Under the pieces are notes generated by a model that did not search any database, was not told the DNA's origin, and was given only the letters and a program-made list of their open reading frames with translations. From Verrucomicrobiota bacterium (GTDB taxonomy: Bacteria > Verrucomicrobiota > Verrucomicrobiia > Limisphaerales > AV2), in the NCBI GenBank assembly GCA_003218935.1, contig QHPA01000173.1, positions 1 through 5,996 of the forward strand: a stretch of DNA of 5,996 nt. Reading direction: 5' to 3'. Every line of letters begins with the position of its first letter. Position 1 is the stretch's first letter. The translations under genes were made by a program, and so were the position numbers. Positions 1 through 5,959 of the stretch are shown here, in pieces.

Positions 1-2
1 CA

Positions 3-581
3 CCTGATCCGCGCGCGGTTTTTGAGCTGGACCGTTTCCATGTACCGGAAAGTCTGGCGCGCGTGATTCGCAATGGCGTCTTTGAAATCACGATTGACCG
101 CGCCTTCCGCAAGGTCGTCCAGGCGTGCGCGGAGCCGGCTCCCGGACGCGAGCGCACCTGGATCAGCCCCAACTTCGTCGAAGCCTATACGCGGTTGCAC
201 AAAAAAGGTCATGCGCACAGCGTTGAATGCTGGCAGGGAGCGCAACTCGTCGGCGGCATCTACGGCGTGTCCATCGGCGGATTCTTCGCGGGCGAATCCA
301 TGTTCCATCGGGTCAGCAACGCGTCGAAAGCAGCGCTTTACCATTTGATTCAACACTTGCGCAGCCGCCGCATCGTCCTGTTCGACATTCAATTGACGAC
401 GCACATCACACAACAACTCGGCGCGATCAAAATTCCGCGCGAGGAATATTTGCGGCGGCTGGCCGAAGCCGTCGAAATGGACTGCGTATTTAAAGTCGCA
501 ACCGAAGGCACTCAAGCGTTGAAGACGATAAAAAGCTCAATGGAGGTCAACCGGAGAGCAAAAGAGACTCCTCAGTACTGA
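3..581 (+). CDS. aat: Leucyl/phenylalanyl-tRNA--protein transferase, 3' part (5' end outside window)
   Basis: Aat transfers Leu or Phe from aminoacyl-tRNA to the N-terminus of proteins starting with Arg or Lys, marking them for ClpS/ClpAP degradation in the cytoplasm. The frame is open from base 3, so the gene is cut by the window edge; the GTG at base 63 is internal. Visible family motifs in order: PDPRAVF at the extreme left, TWISPNFVEAYTRLH, KGHAHSVECW, LVGGIYGV, GESMFHRVSNASK (about 291-329), then FDIQ (381-392), which keeps the Asp and Gln equivalent to E. coli D186 and Q188 of the catalytic site, followed by LGA and IPREEYL. The C-terminus ends with a Lys/Arg-rich tail of about 30 residues that looks unconserved, stopping at TGA 579-581. 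The gene converges on the minus-strand synthetase fragment, with a palindromic element between them. Identity is very secure; functionality of the missing N-terminal part cannot be judged. Confidence 0.95.
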   Translation, partial: PDPRAVFELDRFHVPESLARVIRNGVFEITIDRAFRKVVQACAEPAPGRERTWISPNFVEAYTRLHKKGHAHSVECWQGAQLVGGIYGVSIGGFFAGESMFHRVSNASKAALYHLIQHLRSRRIVLFDIQLTTHITQQLGAIKIPREEYLRRLAEAVEMDCVFKVATEGTQALKTIKSSMEVNRRAKETPQY

Positions 582-585
582 AGTC

Positions 586-610
586 GTTGAAGCGTTAAAG
601 CGTTAAACCG
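586..610. repeat. Short AGCGTTAA tandem repeat
   Basis: Two adjacent exact copies of AGCGTTAA lie at 591-598 and 599-606, preceded by the related GTTGA and followed by ACCG. Degenerate GTTGAA/GCGTTAA spacers of this style recur between genes in many Verrucomicrobiota genomes; that comparison is from general knowledge and was not searched. The repeat starts five bases after the aat stop codon. Confidence 0.45.
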
Positions 611-660
611 TCATATCGTGTTTGGATATGCGACAGTCGGCGGCAGTCGAAGCGTCGTTT

Positions 661-813
661 CCCCTCACCCTGACCCTCTCCCTCAGGGAGAGGGAACAGC
701 CGCCGACAGGGGCATGTTTTGCGCACACTGGATTGACAAACTCCGTCGCGGGCACGGTCCGAACACGGCGGAGGTTTCTCCCTCTCCCCTGGGGAGAGGG
801 CCGGGGTGAGGGG
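661..813. repeat. Paired palindromic element, CCCTCACCC / CCCTCTCCC family
   Basis: Two hairpins stand about 85 bases apart and are inverted copies of each other. The left one has CCCTCTCCC (674-682), a TCA loop and GGGAGAGGG (686-694). The right one has CCCTCTCCCC (780-789), a single T and GGGGAGAGGG (791-800). In addition the 22-base outer arms 661-682 and 792-813 are complementary at 20 of 22 positions, so either two local hairpins or one large stem-loop could form. The palindrome family is widespread in GC-rich Verrucomicrobiota and Planctomycetota intergenic DNA (general knowledge). Its place between convergent genes suits a bidirectional transcription end or a non-autonomous REP-like element; neither role is proved here. 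Confidence 0.8.
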
Positions 814-901
814 AAAGAAAATGTGGCCCATCCAACGGTCCCATGAGTAATTCCGAGCCCTTTTCAACGTCCGAACCGGAACTTGATTCCTGGCAATCAC
901 T

Positions 902-1315
902 CTACCCCGCTCGTCGCACCTCTTCCACCGTGGCCGAATTTTCCAACGCTGAAATGTCGCCCGGGTCGTGGCCCAGCCAGGCCGCCCGGATGACGCGCCG
1001 CATGACTTTCGCGTTCCGTGTTTTCGGCAAATCCCGAACGAACCTCACTTCGCGCGGCGCGAACGACTTGCCCAAGGCACGACTCACGCGCTCTTTCAGC
1101 GCGCCGCGCAGCGCCTCGTCGGGAGCGTGTCCGGGCCTGAGCACGCAAAAGCAGACCAGCGATTCGCCTTTGATCTCATCAGGCACACCGACCGCCGCCG
1201 CTTCGCTTACCGCCGGATGCCCAACGAGCGTCGATTCCACCTCCGCCGGCCCGACGCGTTTGCCGGCAATCAGTATCTGTCCTTTGTTTGCGGCTTCGTC
1301 GCGCTGCGTGCTCTG
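902..1315 (-). pseudogene. C-terminal fragment of an acetyl/propionyl-CoA synthetase-like enzyme
   Basis: The frame is open from 1315 (just after an in-frame TAG at 1318-1316) to a TAG at 904-902. Recognisable homology begins at [14 protein letters not shown] (from about 1276), the segment after the A8 hinge of AMP-binding synthetases. It continues through [22 protein letters not shown] and [23 protein letters not shown], and ends with [10 protein letters not shown]. The A10 lysine sits in PKTRNAK, residue 78 when counted from the GTG at 1240. The whole large N-terminal adenylation domain, including P-loop, A5, A7 and the GR-x-DD hinge, is missing, so the fragment cannot activate an acid alone. 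It overlaps the last 46 bases of the ACSM-like gene in another frame. The GTG at 1240 is a formal start, but it lies inside conserved family sequence and is not a natural beginning. Most likely a relic of a second synthetase gene that once lay downstream; a separately translated lid domain is the less likely alternative. Confidence 0.85.
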
Positions 1316-2820
1316 CTAAGGTCTCTGTCGGGATATTTGTAGGGTGCGGTAACTTTCTTGCAGTGCGCCTGCAGTTGGCCTCGGAGCTCTTCGCTCGGCG
1401 CGCGGTCTTTGCGCAGCACGACGAACGCCTTGACGACCTGCCCGCGCACCGGGTCCGGCTTTCCCACCACCGCGGCTTCCAGCACCGCCGGATGCTCGAT
1501 CAACGCGCTCTCGACTTCGAACGGCCCGATGCGGTAGCTCGAGCTCTTGATCACGTCGTCCGCGCGGCCGACGAACCAATAGTAGCCCTCCGCATCCCGC
1601 GCGGCGCGGTCCCCCGTCAAATACCAGTCCTCCCGGAAACGGGCGGCATTTTCGTTCGGGTTGCGCCAGTATTCGCGGAACAATCCGAGCGGCCGCTGTG
1701 GCCTGACGCGCACGGCCACTTCGCCTTCCCGACCGGCAGACAAGTCCTGCAGATTCTCGTCCAGCAACGCGACCGTGAATCCCGGCGTCGGTTTGCCCAT
1801 CGAACCGGGGCGCACCTTCTCCCCAAGCGACCGGAAATTGCCGATCAAAACAACCGTCTCGGTCTGGCCGTATCCTTCGTAAATGGTGTGACCCGTGGCC
1901 TGCTTCCAGGCGGCGATGACCTCGGGATTCAACGGTTCGCCCGCGCTCACACAATGGCGCAAATGCGGAAACCGGCAGGCCGACAAATCCTCGCGCACGA
2001 TCAGTCGCAGCGCCGTCGGCGGCGCGCACCAGGTGGTGATGGGGTACTGGGCGAGCGTCCGCAGGGCTGCGACGGGATCGAACCTGCCGCGGGAGTCCAC
2101 TGCGAACACGCAAGCCCCCATCTGCCACGGCCCAAAAAAACAGGACCAGGCCGCCTTCGCCCAGCCGGTGTCCGTGAGGCACCAATGGACGTCGTTCGGC
2201 TCAAGGTCGAGCCACAACTCCCCCGTGAGGCGATGGCCGAGGCCGTAACTGGCTTGGGTGTGCAAAACCATTTTTGGCGGACCGGTCGTGCCACTGGTGA
2301 AATAAATGATGCCCGGCTCGTCGCTGCGCGTCGGTTCAGGATCGAAGCTCGCATCGGCAGCACGAACACCGGCGTCGAAGTTGATCCAGCCGGGACGCTC
2401 GCCGCCAACGAGGAGGCGATGGTTGACCTGCATCCCTTCGGCTTTGGCGACGCCCTCTGCATCAGTGATGAGCGCAGTCGCCTCGGCTGTCTCGAGGCGG
2501 TAACGAATGTCTTTGGCGGTCAGCAGCGGCGTGCCGGGAATCGGCACGGCGCCCAGTCGAACGAGGCCGAGCATCGCCACCCACCAGGGTGGCAGGCGCG
2601 GAGTGATCAGCAGAACGCGATCGCCACGGTGGATGCCCAGGTCATTGAAGAAACTCGCAGCGCGGCGAGAGTCCTCGGTGATCTGCCGGAACGAGTACCT
2701 GTGTTCCTTCGCGCCGCTCTCGCCGACGCACCAGAGCGCCGGAGCGTCGGGCCGCTCCCGGGCCCAGCGTTCAACGACATCGCGGGCGAAATTGAAGTAC
2801 AATGGAGGCCCGGCGATCAC
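1270..2820 (-). CDS. Medium-chain acyl-CoA synthetase (ACSM-like), C-terminus truncated
   Basis: ACSM-type enzymes activate medium-chain or aromatic acids: acid plus ATP gives an acyl-AMP, then the CoA thioester. The 516-residue product shows the P-loop [13 protein letters not shown] (175-187), TDTGWAKA (216-223), SAGEPLNPE (292-300), A5 YEGYGQTE (314-321), A7 YLTGDRA (400-406), hinge [21 protein letters not shown] (418-438) and VTAPYKYP (490-497). Up to Pro497 it follows the vertebrate ACSM pattern closely. The family then continues with about 20 residues leading to PKT-x-SGK, the A10 motif whose lysine is needed for adenylation. Here this is replaced by 19 unrelated residues and a TGA. The adenylation step is therefore probably impaired. 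The start is GTG at 2820, since an in-frame stop lies four codons upstream; no clear Shine-Dalgarno precedes it. The 231-base gap upstream is full of palindromes, so it may have lost tight coupling to the dehydrogenase gene. Could be annotated as a pseudogene. Confidence 0.85.
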   Translation of the reverse strand: MIAGPPLYFNFARDVVERWARERPDAPALWCVGESGAKEHRYSFRQITEDSRRAASFFNDLGIHRGDRVLLITPRLPPWWVAMLGLVRLGAVPIPGTPLLTAKDIRYRLETAEATALITDAEGVAKAEGMQVNHRLLVGGERPGWINFDAGVRAADASFDPEPTRSDEPGIIYFTSGTTGPPKMVLHTQASYGLGHRLTGELWLDLEPNDVHWCLTDTGWAKAAWSCFFGPWQMGACVFAVDSRGRFDPVAALRTLAQYPITTWCAPPTALRLIVREDLSACRFPHLRHCVSAGEPLNPEVIAAWKQATGHTIYEGYGQTETVVLIGNFRSLGEKVRPGSMGKPTPGFTVALLDENLQDLSAGREGEVAVRVRPQRPLGLFREYWRNPNENAARFREDWYLTGDRAARDAEGYYWFVGRADDVIKSSSYRIGPFEVESALIEHPAVLEAAVVGKPDPVRGQVVKAFVVLRKDRAPSEELRGQLQAHCKKVTAPYKYPDRDLSRARSATKPQTKDRY

Positions 2821-2873
2821 GGGGAAAAATTAACACCTATTTTCATGAGCCGCCAGCAACGGCGGGCTGGGGC

Positions 2874-2956
2874 AGTGTCCTGATTTGATGTAGCGTCGAG
2901 CCTATGGCTCGATGAATCGGGGCACAGCGCCGACATCACACGCAAATCAGGACACT
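2874..2956. repeat. Inverted repeat with 14-bp perfect arms and inner hairpin
   Basis: AGTGTCCTGATTTG (2874-2887) is the exact reverse complement of 2943-2956, and three more pairs form outside after one mismatch. Inside lies a perfect hairpin, TCGAGCC (2896-2902), loop TAT, GGCTCGA (2906-2912). The 83-base unit lies directly upstream of the ACSM-like gene. It could be a miniature inverted-repeat or REP-like element; no transposase gene is visible. A regulatory role as a transcript hairpin is possible. Confidence 0.75.
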
Positions 2957-2957
2957 A

Positions 2958-3067
2958 CCCGGGCTTGGGTGCTGTCTTAATGTCAAATCTAACTGTAGAG
3001 GCGCTCTATGAGCGCCGGTTTCGGCGGTCACAGACCGCCGCTACAACCAAATCAAGGCCCGGGCTTG
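2958..3067 (+). repeat. 10-bp direct repeat CCCGGGCTTG bracketing a double hairpin
   Basis: CCCGGGCTTG occurs at 2958-2967 and again at 3058-3067, 90 bases apart. The right copy encodes the last residues of the broken long-chain synthetase fragment, and the left copy touches the end of the 2874-2956 palindrome. The pair could be a relic of insertion or slippage; each copy contains the palindromic core CCCGGG, so chance in GC-rich DNA is also possible. Confidence 0.55.
2994..3045. repeat. Double-hairpin element with TGTAG...CTACA ends
   Basis: The unit is bounded by TGTAG (2994-2998) and its complement CTACA (3041-3045). It contains two hairpins with 7-bp perfect stems and 3-base loops: GGCGCTC-TAT-GAGCGCC (3000-3016) and GGCGGTC-ACA-GACCGCC (3023-3039). 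It lies between the broken long-chain synthetase fragment and the ACSM-like gene. The compact design of two unequal hairpins within common ends resembles bacterial REP/BIME units, which are moved by RAYT-type enzymes in other genomes; no such enzyme is encoded here. Confidence 0.75.
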
Positions 3068-3336
3068 TCGTAGGCGCATCTTCTTGGCCGGAGATGACGC
3101 GAGTTGAACGCAGTGCACTTCACCCACGCCATCACCTGCTCGCCGTAGTAGGAATCGGGCACGCCGATGACGTACGCCTCGGCGATCTTCGGGTGGCTGA
3201 ACAGGAACTCCTCAACCTCTCGCGGAAAGATTTTTTCGCCGCCACGACAAATCATGTCCTTCAGCCGTCCCTCGATTTTTACATTTTTACCGATGAGCGG
3301 CCTGGGGGAGACCCCGTGGCTGTAGCTCAGTTGCAT
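3052..3336 (-). pseudogene. Internal fragment of a long-chain acyl-CoA synthetase lid domain
   Basis: Recognisable homology is only about 56 codons, roughly 3285-3118: [18 protein letters not shown], then [20 protein letters not shown] and [18 protein letters not shown]. This is the A8 hinge and first half of the C-terminal lid of FadD/FACL-type synthetases, in which a GR-x-KDMI-x-RGGENIYPRE pattern is typical. The adenylation domain before it and the second half of the lid with the A10 lysine after it are both absent. The last 21 residues are unrelated, and the final few come from a repeat. The ATG at 3336 is the first in the open frame below the dehydrogenase stop; a GTG at 3381 would overlap that gene's 3' end by 17 bases. 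It cannot form an active synthetase. Its place downstream of the dehydrogenase suggests an operon member lost by deletion on both sides. Confidence 0.8.
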
Positions 3337-3364
3337 GGTTTCCAAACCTTGCCCTTCCGCCGCC

Positions 3365-5158
3365 TCATGGCGCAGCGCCACCCTGCCGAAGCATCGAGTC
3401 GGCCACGGCGGCGGTCAAAGCATCGTCGTTCTCGTGCATTTCCGCCAGCGAGCGGCGCGCGCGGCGAAACGAACCCCGCACAAACAACTCCGCGGCGTTG
3501 TGCGGGAGGCCAGTCAGGGCAGGGGAGTCGCCGGCTTGCAACCCGGTGTCCCAGCGGCTCAGGACGCACGCGCACGCAAACAGTTCCATCGCGGCGCGCG
3601 CGATGCGTTCCTGCACGTACTGGCGCTCGAGAATCTCCTCGCGGTGGCGGATGAGCGCGCGGTCCACTTCGACGTTGAAGCGGCGGATCATTTCCCCGAG
3701 ACGGCCGGCGTAGGATTGCAACTGCGGGCTGCGCACCGGCACCTCCGGCGCGCGCACGGCGGCGCCGACGCGGTCGAGCCCCAGCAGCCAGGCCTTGCGC
3801 CACTCGCCCCACGGATTCTGCAACGCCTCGAGGATTTCGCGCAGTTGCTCGCCGGGGGCGCGCATGCCCACCAGCGCGATGAAGGAGGTGAGCACTTCGT
3901 TGGCCCCTTCGCCAATCTGGTTGATGCGGGCGTCCCGCAGCATCCGTTCCAGCGGACGGTCCGTGAAATACGCGGCGCCGCCGTGGACCTGGAAGGCTTC
4001 GTTCACGAGCATCCAGAGCGCCTCGGTGCTGAAGACCTTCAGCATGGCTGTCTCCAGTAGATAGTCTTCGAGACCGCGGTCGATGAGCGACGCGGTGACA
4101 GTGGTCATCGCCTCCATCGCGTAGGCGCCGGCAGCCATGCGCGCGATCTTCTTCTTGATCAGCTCGAACTCGCCGAGCGCGCGGCCAAACTGCCGGCGCG
4201 TGTTCGCGTACTGCACGGCCAGGCGCAGACACGTCTTTGCCGCTCCGGTGCAACTGGCGCCGAACGTGACGCGGCCGAAGTCGAGGACGGTGAGTGCAAC
4301 CTTCAGTCCCTTGCCCGGGGTGCCGAGGATGTTGTCTTTCGGCACGGGCGTGTCGCGGAACGCGAGTCGCGCCGTGGCGGTGCCGCGGATGCCAAGCTTC
4401 TCCATACGCGGTTCAAGGACGGCGAAGCCTGGCATGTCCGGCGTGACGAGGAACGCGGTGATGGCCGATTCGCTCCTGCCCGGCACCGGCGTGCGGGCCA
4501 TGACGGTGAGCACCTGCGCAATCGCGCCGCTGGTGATATAGCGTTTTTCCCCGTTGAGGATGAAGTGGGAGCCGTCGGCGCTGGGGCGGGCCACGGTCTG
4601 CACGTTCGCAGCGTCCGAGCCAGCCTCGGCTTCGGTGAGAGCGAACGCGGCCAGTTTCTCGCCGCTGACGAGCGGTGGCAGCCAGCGGCGCTTCTGCTCG
4701 GGTGTGCCGAACAGCAGCAGCGCCCTCATGCCGATCGAATGCTGGACGTTTACGAAAATCGAAGTCGAAGCGCACCGGCTGCCGATTTCTTCCATCACGC
4801 GACAATAGGCCATCTGCGAGAGACCGCGCCCGCCGACGTCCCTCGGCGCGGTCATTCCGAATACACCGAGACGGGCGAGCCCGTCGATGACTTCGCGCGG
4901 GATGTCCGCCTGCCGGTCAATCGCTCCCGGGTCGAGGTTCCGGTCGAGAAACGCGCGCAGTCGCGCGAGCGAGTCGTTCAACTCGGCCTGCTCTTCTGGC
5001 CGCACGGTTGGATACGGCATCACCCAGTCGGCGACAAACCGCCCGAGGAAAAGCCCCTTGGCCAGGCCGAGCTTTTGCGAGCCAGCGAAGAGCAGTTCCT
5101 CCGCCGCCCGCATCTGCTTCTGCCGCTCGACTTCGGTTTGAATTTTGGTCTCGCTCAC
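3365..5158 (-). CDS. Acyl-CoA dehydrogenase, VLCAD/ACAD9-like with C-terminal extension
   Basis: This flavoenzyme oxidises a fatty acyl-CoA to the trans-2-enoyl-CoA, the first step of beta-oxidation, passing electrons to electron-transfer flavoprotein. The 597-residue product has an N-terminal region with MPYPTV (47-52) as in VLCAD, then [14 protein letters not shown] (139-152) and the FAD/substrate segment [17 protein letters not shown] (172-188). YITSG (207-211) stands where the family usually has a Trp contacting the flavin. RRQFG lies at 321-325, QVHGGAAYF at 390-398, and [14 protein letters not shown] at 408-421, in which Glu417 aligns with the VLCAD catalytic base. Residues after about 450 form the extra helical domain that VLCAD has and ordinary 380-residue dehydrogenases lack. 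The start is GTG at 5158: an in-frame TAA is eight codons upstream, and GAAGG lies 6 bases before the GTG. It follows the DUF35 gene by 34 bases, so co-transcription is likely. The gene appears intact, with TGA at 3367-3365. Confidence 0.93.
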   Translation of the reverse strand: MSETKIQTEVERQKQMRAAEELLFAGSQKLGLAKGLFLGRFVADWVMPYPTVRPEEQAELNDSLARLRAFLDRNLDPGAIDRQADIPREVIDGLARLGVFGMTAPRDVGGRGLSQMAYCRVMEEIGSRCASTSIFVNVQHSIGMRALLLFGTPEQKRRWLPPLVSGEKLAAFALTEAEAGSDAANVQTVARPSADGSHFILNGEKRYITSGAIAQVLTVMARTPVPGRSESAITAFLVTPDMPGFAVLEPRMEKLGIRGTATARLAFRDTPVPKDNILGTPGKGLKVALTVLDFGRVTFGASCTGAAKTCLRLAVQYANTRRQFGRALGEFELIKKKIARMAAGAYAMEAMTTVTASLIDRGLEDYLLETAMLKVFSTEALWMLVNEAFQVHGGAAYFTDRPLERMLRDARINQIGEGANEVLTSFIALVGMRAPGEQLREILEALQNPWGEWRKAWLLGLDRVGAAVRAPEVPVRSPQLQSYAGRLGEMIRRFNVEVDRALIRHREEILERQYVQERIARAAMELFACACVLSRWDTGLQAGDSPALTGLPHNAAELFVRGSFRRARRSLAEMHENDDALTAAVADSMLRQGGAAP

Positions 5159-5164
5159 GGGTTG

Positions 5165-5169
5165 CCTTC
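5165..5169 (-). promoter_or_regulatory. Ribosome binding site of the acyl-CoA dehydrogenase gene
   Basis: GAAGG on the minus strand lies 6 bases before the GTG at 5158. It supports that GTG as the start, together with the in-frame TAA eight codons upstream. It sits in the 34-base gap after the DUF35 stop, as expected for operon genes. Confidence 0.55.
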
Positions 5170-5192
5170 GTCCCCACCAGCGTTATTCCGCG

Positions 5193-5678
5193 TCACGTTT
5201 CGGCCCGGACAAAATATACATCACGCACCGACCATGTCGCCTTACGGCGGAACCTGGCCTTCACTTTCATGCCGATTTTGATGTCCCGGCGCTCCACGCC
5301 GACCAGACGCGAGAGAAACAGAGTGTCCACGCCCTTGAATTCGACCAGCACGAGCATGAACGGGACGTCTTTGAGGAACTCTTGCGCGGCGAAGTAACAG
5401 ACCGTCCACGAGTGAACACGCCCTTCGGTCGGCAGCTCGAACCATTGCGTCGGACAACCGCAATACATGCAATGGACGCGTGGCGTGGCGAATTTGTAGC
5501 TGCACTTCGGGCAATGGCTGCCGAGCAGTTTGCGCTTGGCCAGGCCGAGGAAGAACGGCGTGTCCTGTTTGTAGCTGTGCAGGTAGTCCACCTCGAAATG
5601 TGTCCGAATGGTCAATGGATCCACCGAGAACACTTCGGTGCCGCGCTCGATTTCCGGAAGGCGAGGTTCGGTGGACAT
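5193..5678 (-). CDS. Zn-ribbon / OB-fold (DUF35) acyl-CoA-associated protein
   Basis: DUF35 proteins pair a rubredoxin-like zinc ribbon with an OB-fold that binds acyl-CoA. They serve as partner subunits of thiolases, steroid-type hydratases and aldolases (ChsH2 and Ltp2 partners are characterised examples). The 161-residue product has an N-terminal helical stretch (about 20-52), HCPKC at 55-59 and HCMYC at 69-73, giving a Cys56/59/70/73 zinc site, and an OB-fold from about 80, with GRVHSWTVCYFA (86-97), PFMLVLVEFKG (106-116) and IGMKVKARFRR (135-145). Length is normal for the family. I place the start at ATG 5678, which begins MSTEPRLPE. An earlier in-frame ATG at 5741 would add 21 residues encoded by an inverted-repeat spacer and looks spurious; neither start has a strong Shine-Dalgarno. 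It is first in the visible operon. No thiolase is in the window, so the partner is unknown. Confidence 0.88.
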   Translation of the reverse strand: MSTEPRLPEIERGTEVFSVDPLTIRTHFEVDYLHSYKQDTPFFLGLAKRKLLGSHCPKCSYKFATPRVHCMYCGCPTQWFELPTEGRVHSWTVCYFAAQEFLKDVPFMLVLVEFKGVDTLFLSRLVGVERRDIKIGMKVKARFRRKATWSVRDVYFVRAET

Positions 5679-5701
5679 AGAAAGGGAAAGGTTCAACTTG
5701 C

Positions 5702-5959
5702 AACGCTCAACTTTCAACGCTCGACGTTCAATGGGACGCATAGAGCCGATCGTCTGCCTTGCAATGGAGTGGTGGTACAGTTTGCATTTTCGGTGGGGCG
5801 AGCGTCCGCGCGAGCCGGCTCGTCAGTAGCCTCGCCCCACCAAACTGTACCACCACCTGCAATGGTCCTGGCTGCAAGTCGTATTGTCTTTCTTTCATCG
5901 TTTGACCTTTTGTTGGCTTGCTTTGGACGTTGAACGTTGGACGTTGAAAGTTGAGCGTT
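5702..5959. repeat. Outer inverted repeat, AACGCTCAACTTTCAACG family
   Basis: AACGCTCAACTTTCAACG (5702-5719) is the exact reverse complement of 5942-5959. Extending inward, 5702-5731 and 5930-5959 match at 27 of 30 positions. Each arm is itself built from degenerate GACGTTGAA/GTTGAGC units. The arms enclose about 200 bases, including the smaller palindrome at 5769-5856. The left arm lies only 24 bases upstream of the DUF35 start and would encode an artificial N-terminal extension if the earlier ATG were used. Confidence 0.8.
5760..5865. repeat. MITE-like nested palindrome flanked by 8-bp direct repeats
   Basis: Perfect 16-bp terminal inverted repeats, GTGGTGGTACAGTTTG (5769-5784) and its complement (5841-5856), enclose an inner perfect 11-bp stem, GGTGGGGCGAG (5792-5802) with CTCGCCCCACC (5831-5841). 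At the centre is the 12-bp palindrome CGAGCCGGCTCG (5811-5822). Immediately outside, TGCAATGG occurs as a direct repeat at 5760-5767 and 5858-5865, separated from each arm by one base, as expected of a target-site duplication. The unit carries no gene, so if mobile it depends on an enzyme encoded elsewhere. A very stable cruciform or transcript hairpin is predicted from the pairing. Confidence 0.75.

Larger units (their letters stand above)
582..901. other. Gene-free spacer between converging genes
   Basis: No convincing gene lies in these 320 bases. Open frames here run through palindromic repeat DNA and show no recognisable motif. Contents are a short tandem of AGCGTTAA units just after the aat stop, a weak hairpin with CATATC (612-617) pairing with GATATG (625-630), and the large paired palindrome at 661-813. 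No T-run follows the hairpins, so a classical Rho-independent terminator is not demonstrated, although the strong stems could end transcription from both sides. Confidence 0.7.

Noticed and set aside
661..813. CRISPR array from repeated CCCTCTCCC units
   Set aside because: There are only two units, in inverted orientation, with one spacer and no cas genes nearby.
595..900. Several short open frames across the 661-813 palindrome
   Set aside because: They translate repeat DNA on both strands; peptides such as PLTPALSPGERE are typical false calls from this repeat family.
1288..2883. Long plus-strand open frame of 531 codons
   Set aside because: It is antisense to the ACSM-like gene, its translation is Arg/Ala-rich with no recognisable motif, and the minus strand shows continuous family motifs.
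3320..3346. tRNA-like stretch GGCTGTAGCTCAGTTG resembling a tRNA D-arm/A-box
   Set aside because: No complementary half of the D-stem, no anticodon arm and no T-arm follow at the expected distances. Probably chance, though tRNA fragments can mark integration sites.
3335..4060. Plus-strand open frame antisense to the acyl-CoA dehydrogenase
   Set aside because: A shadow of a GC-rich coding strand; no domain or start signal, while the minus strand encodes a clear dehydrogenase.
4565..5281. Plus-strand open frame of 238 codons across the 5' end of the dehydrogenase gene
   Set aside because: Antisense shadow with low-complexity translation; it overlaps two well-supported minus-strand genes.
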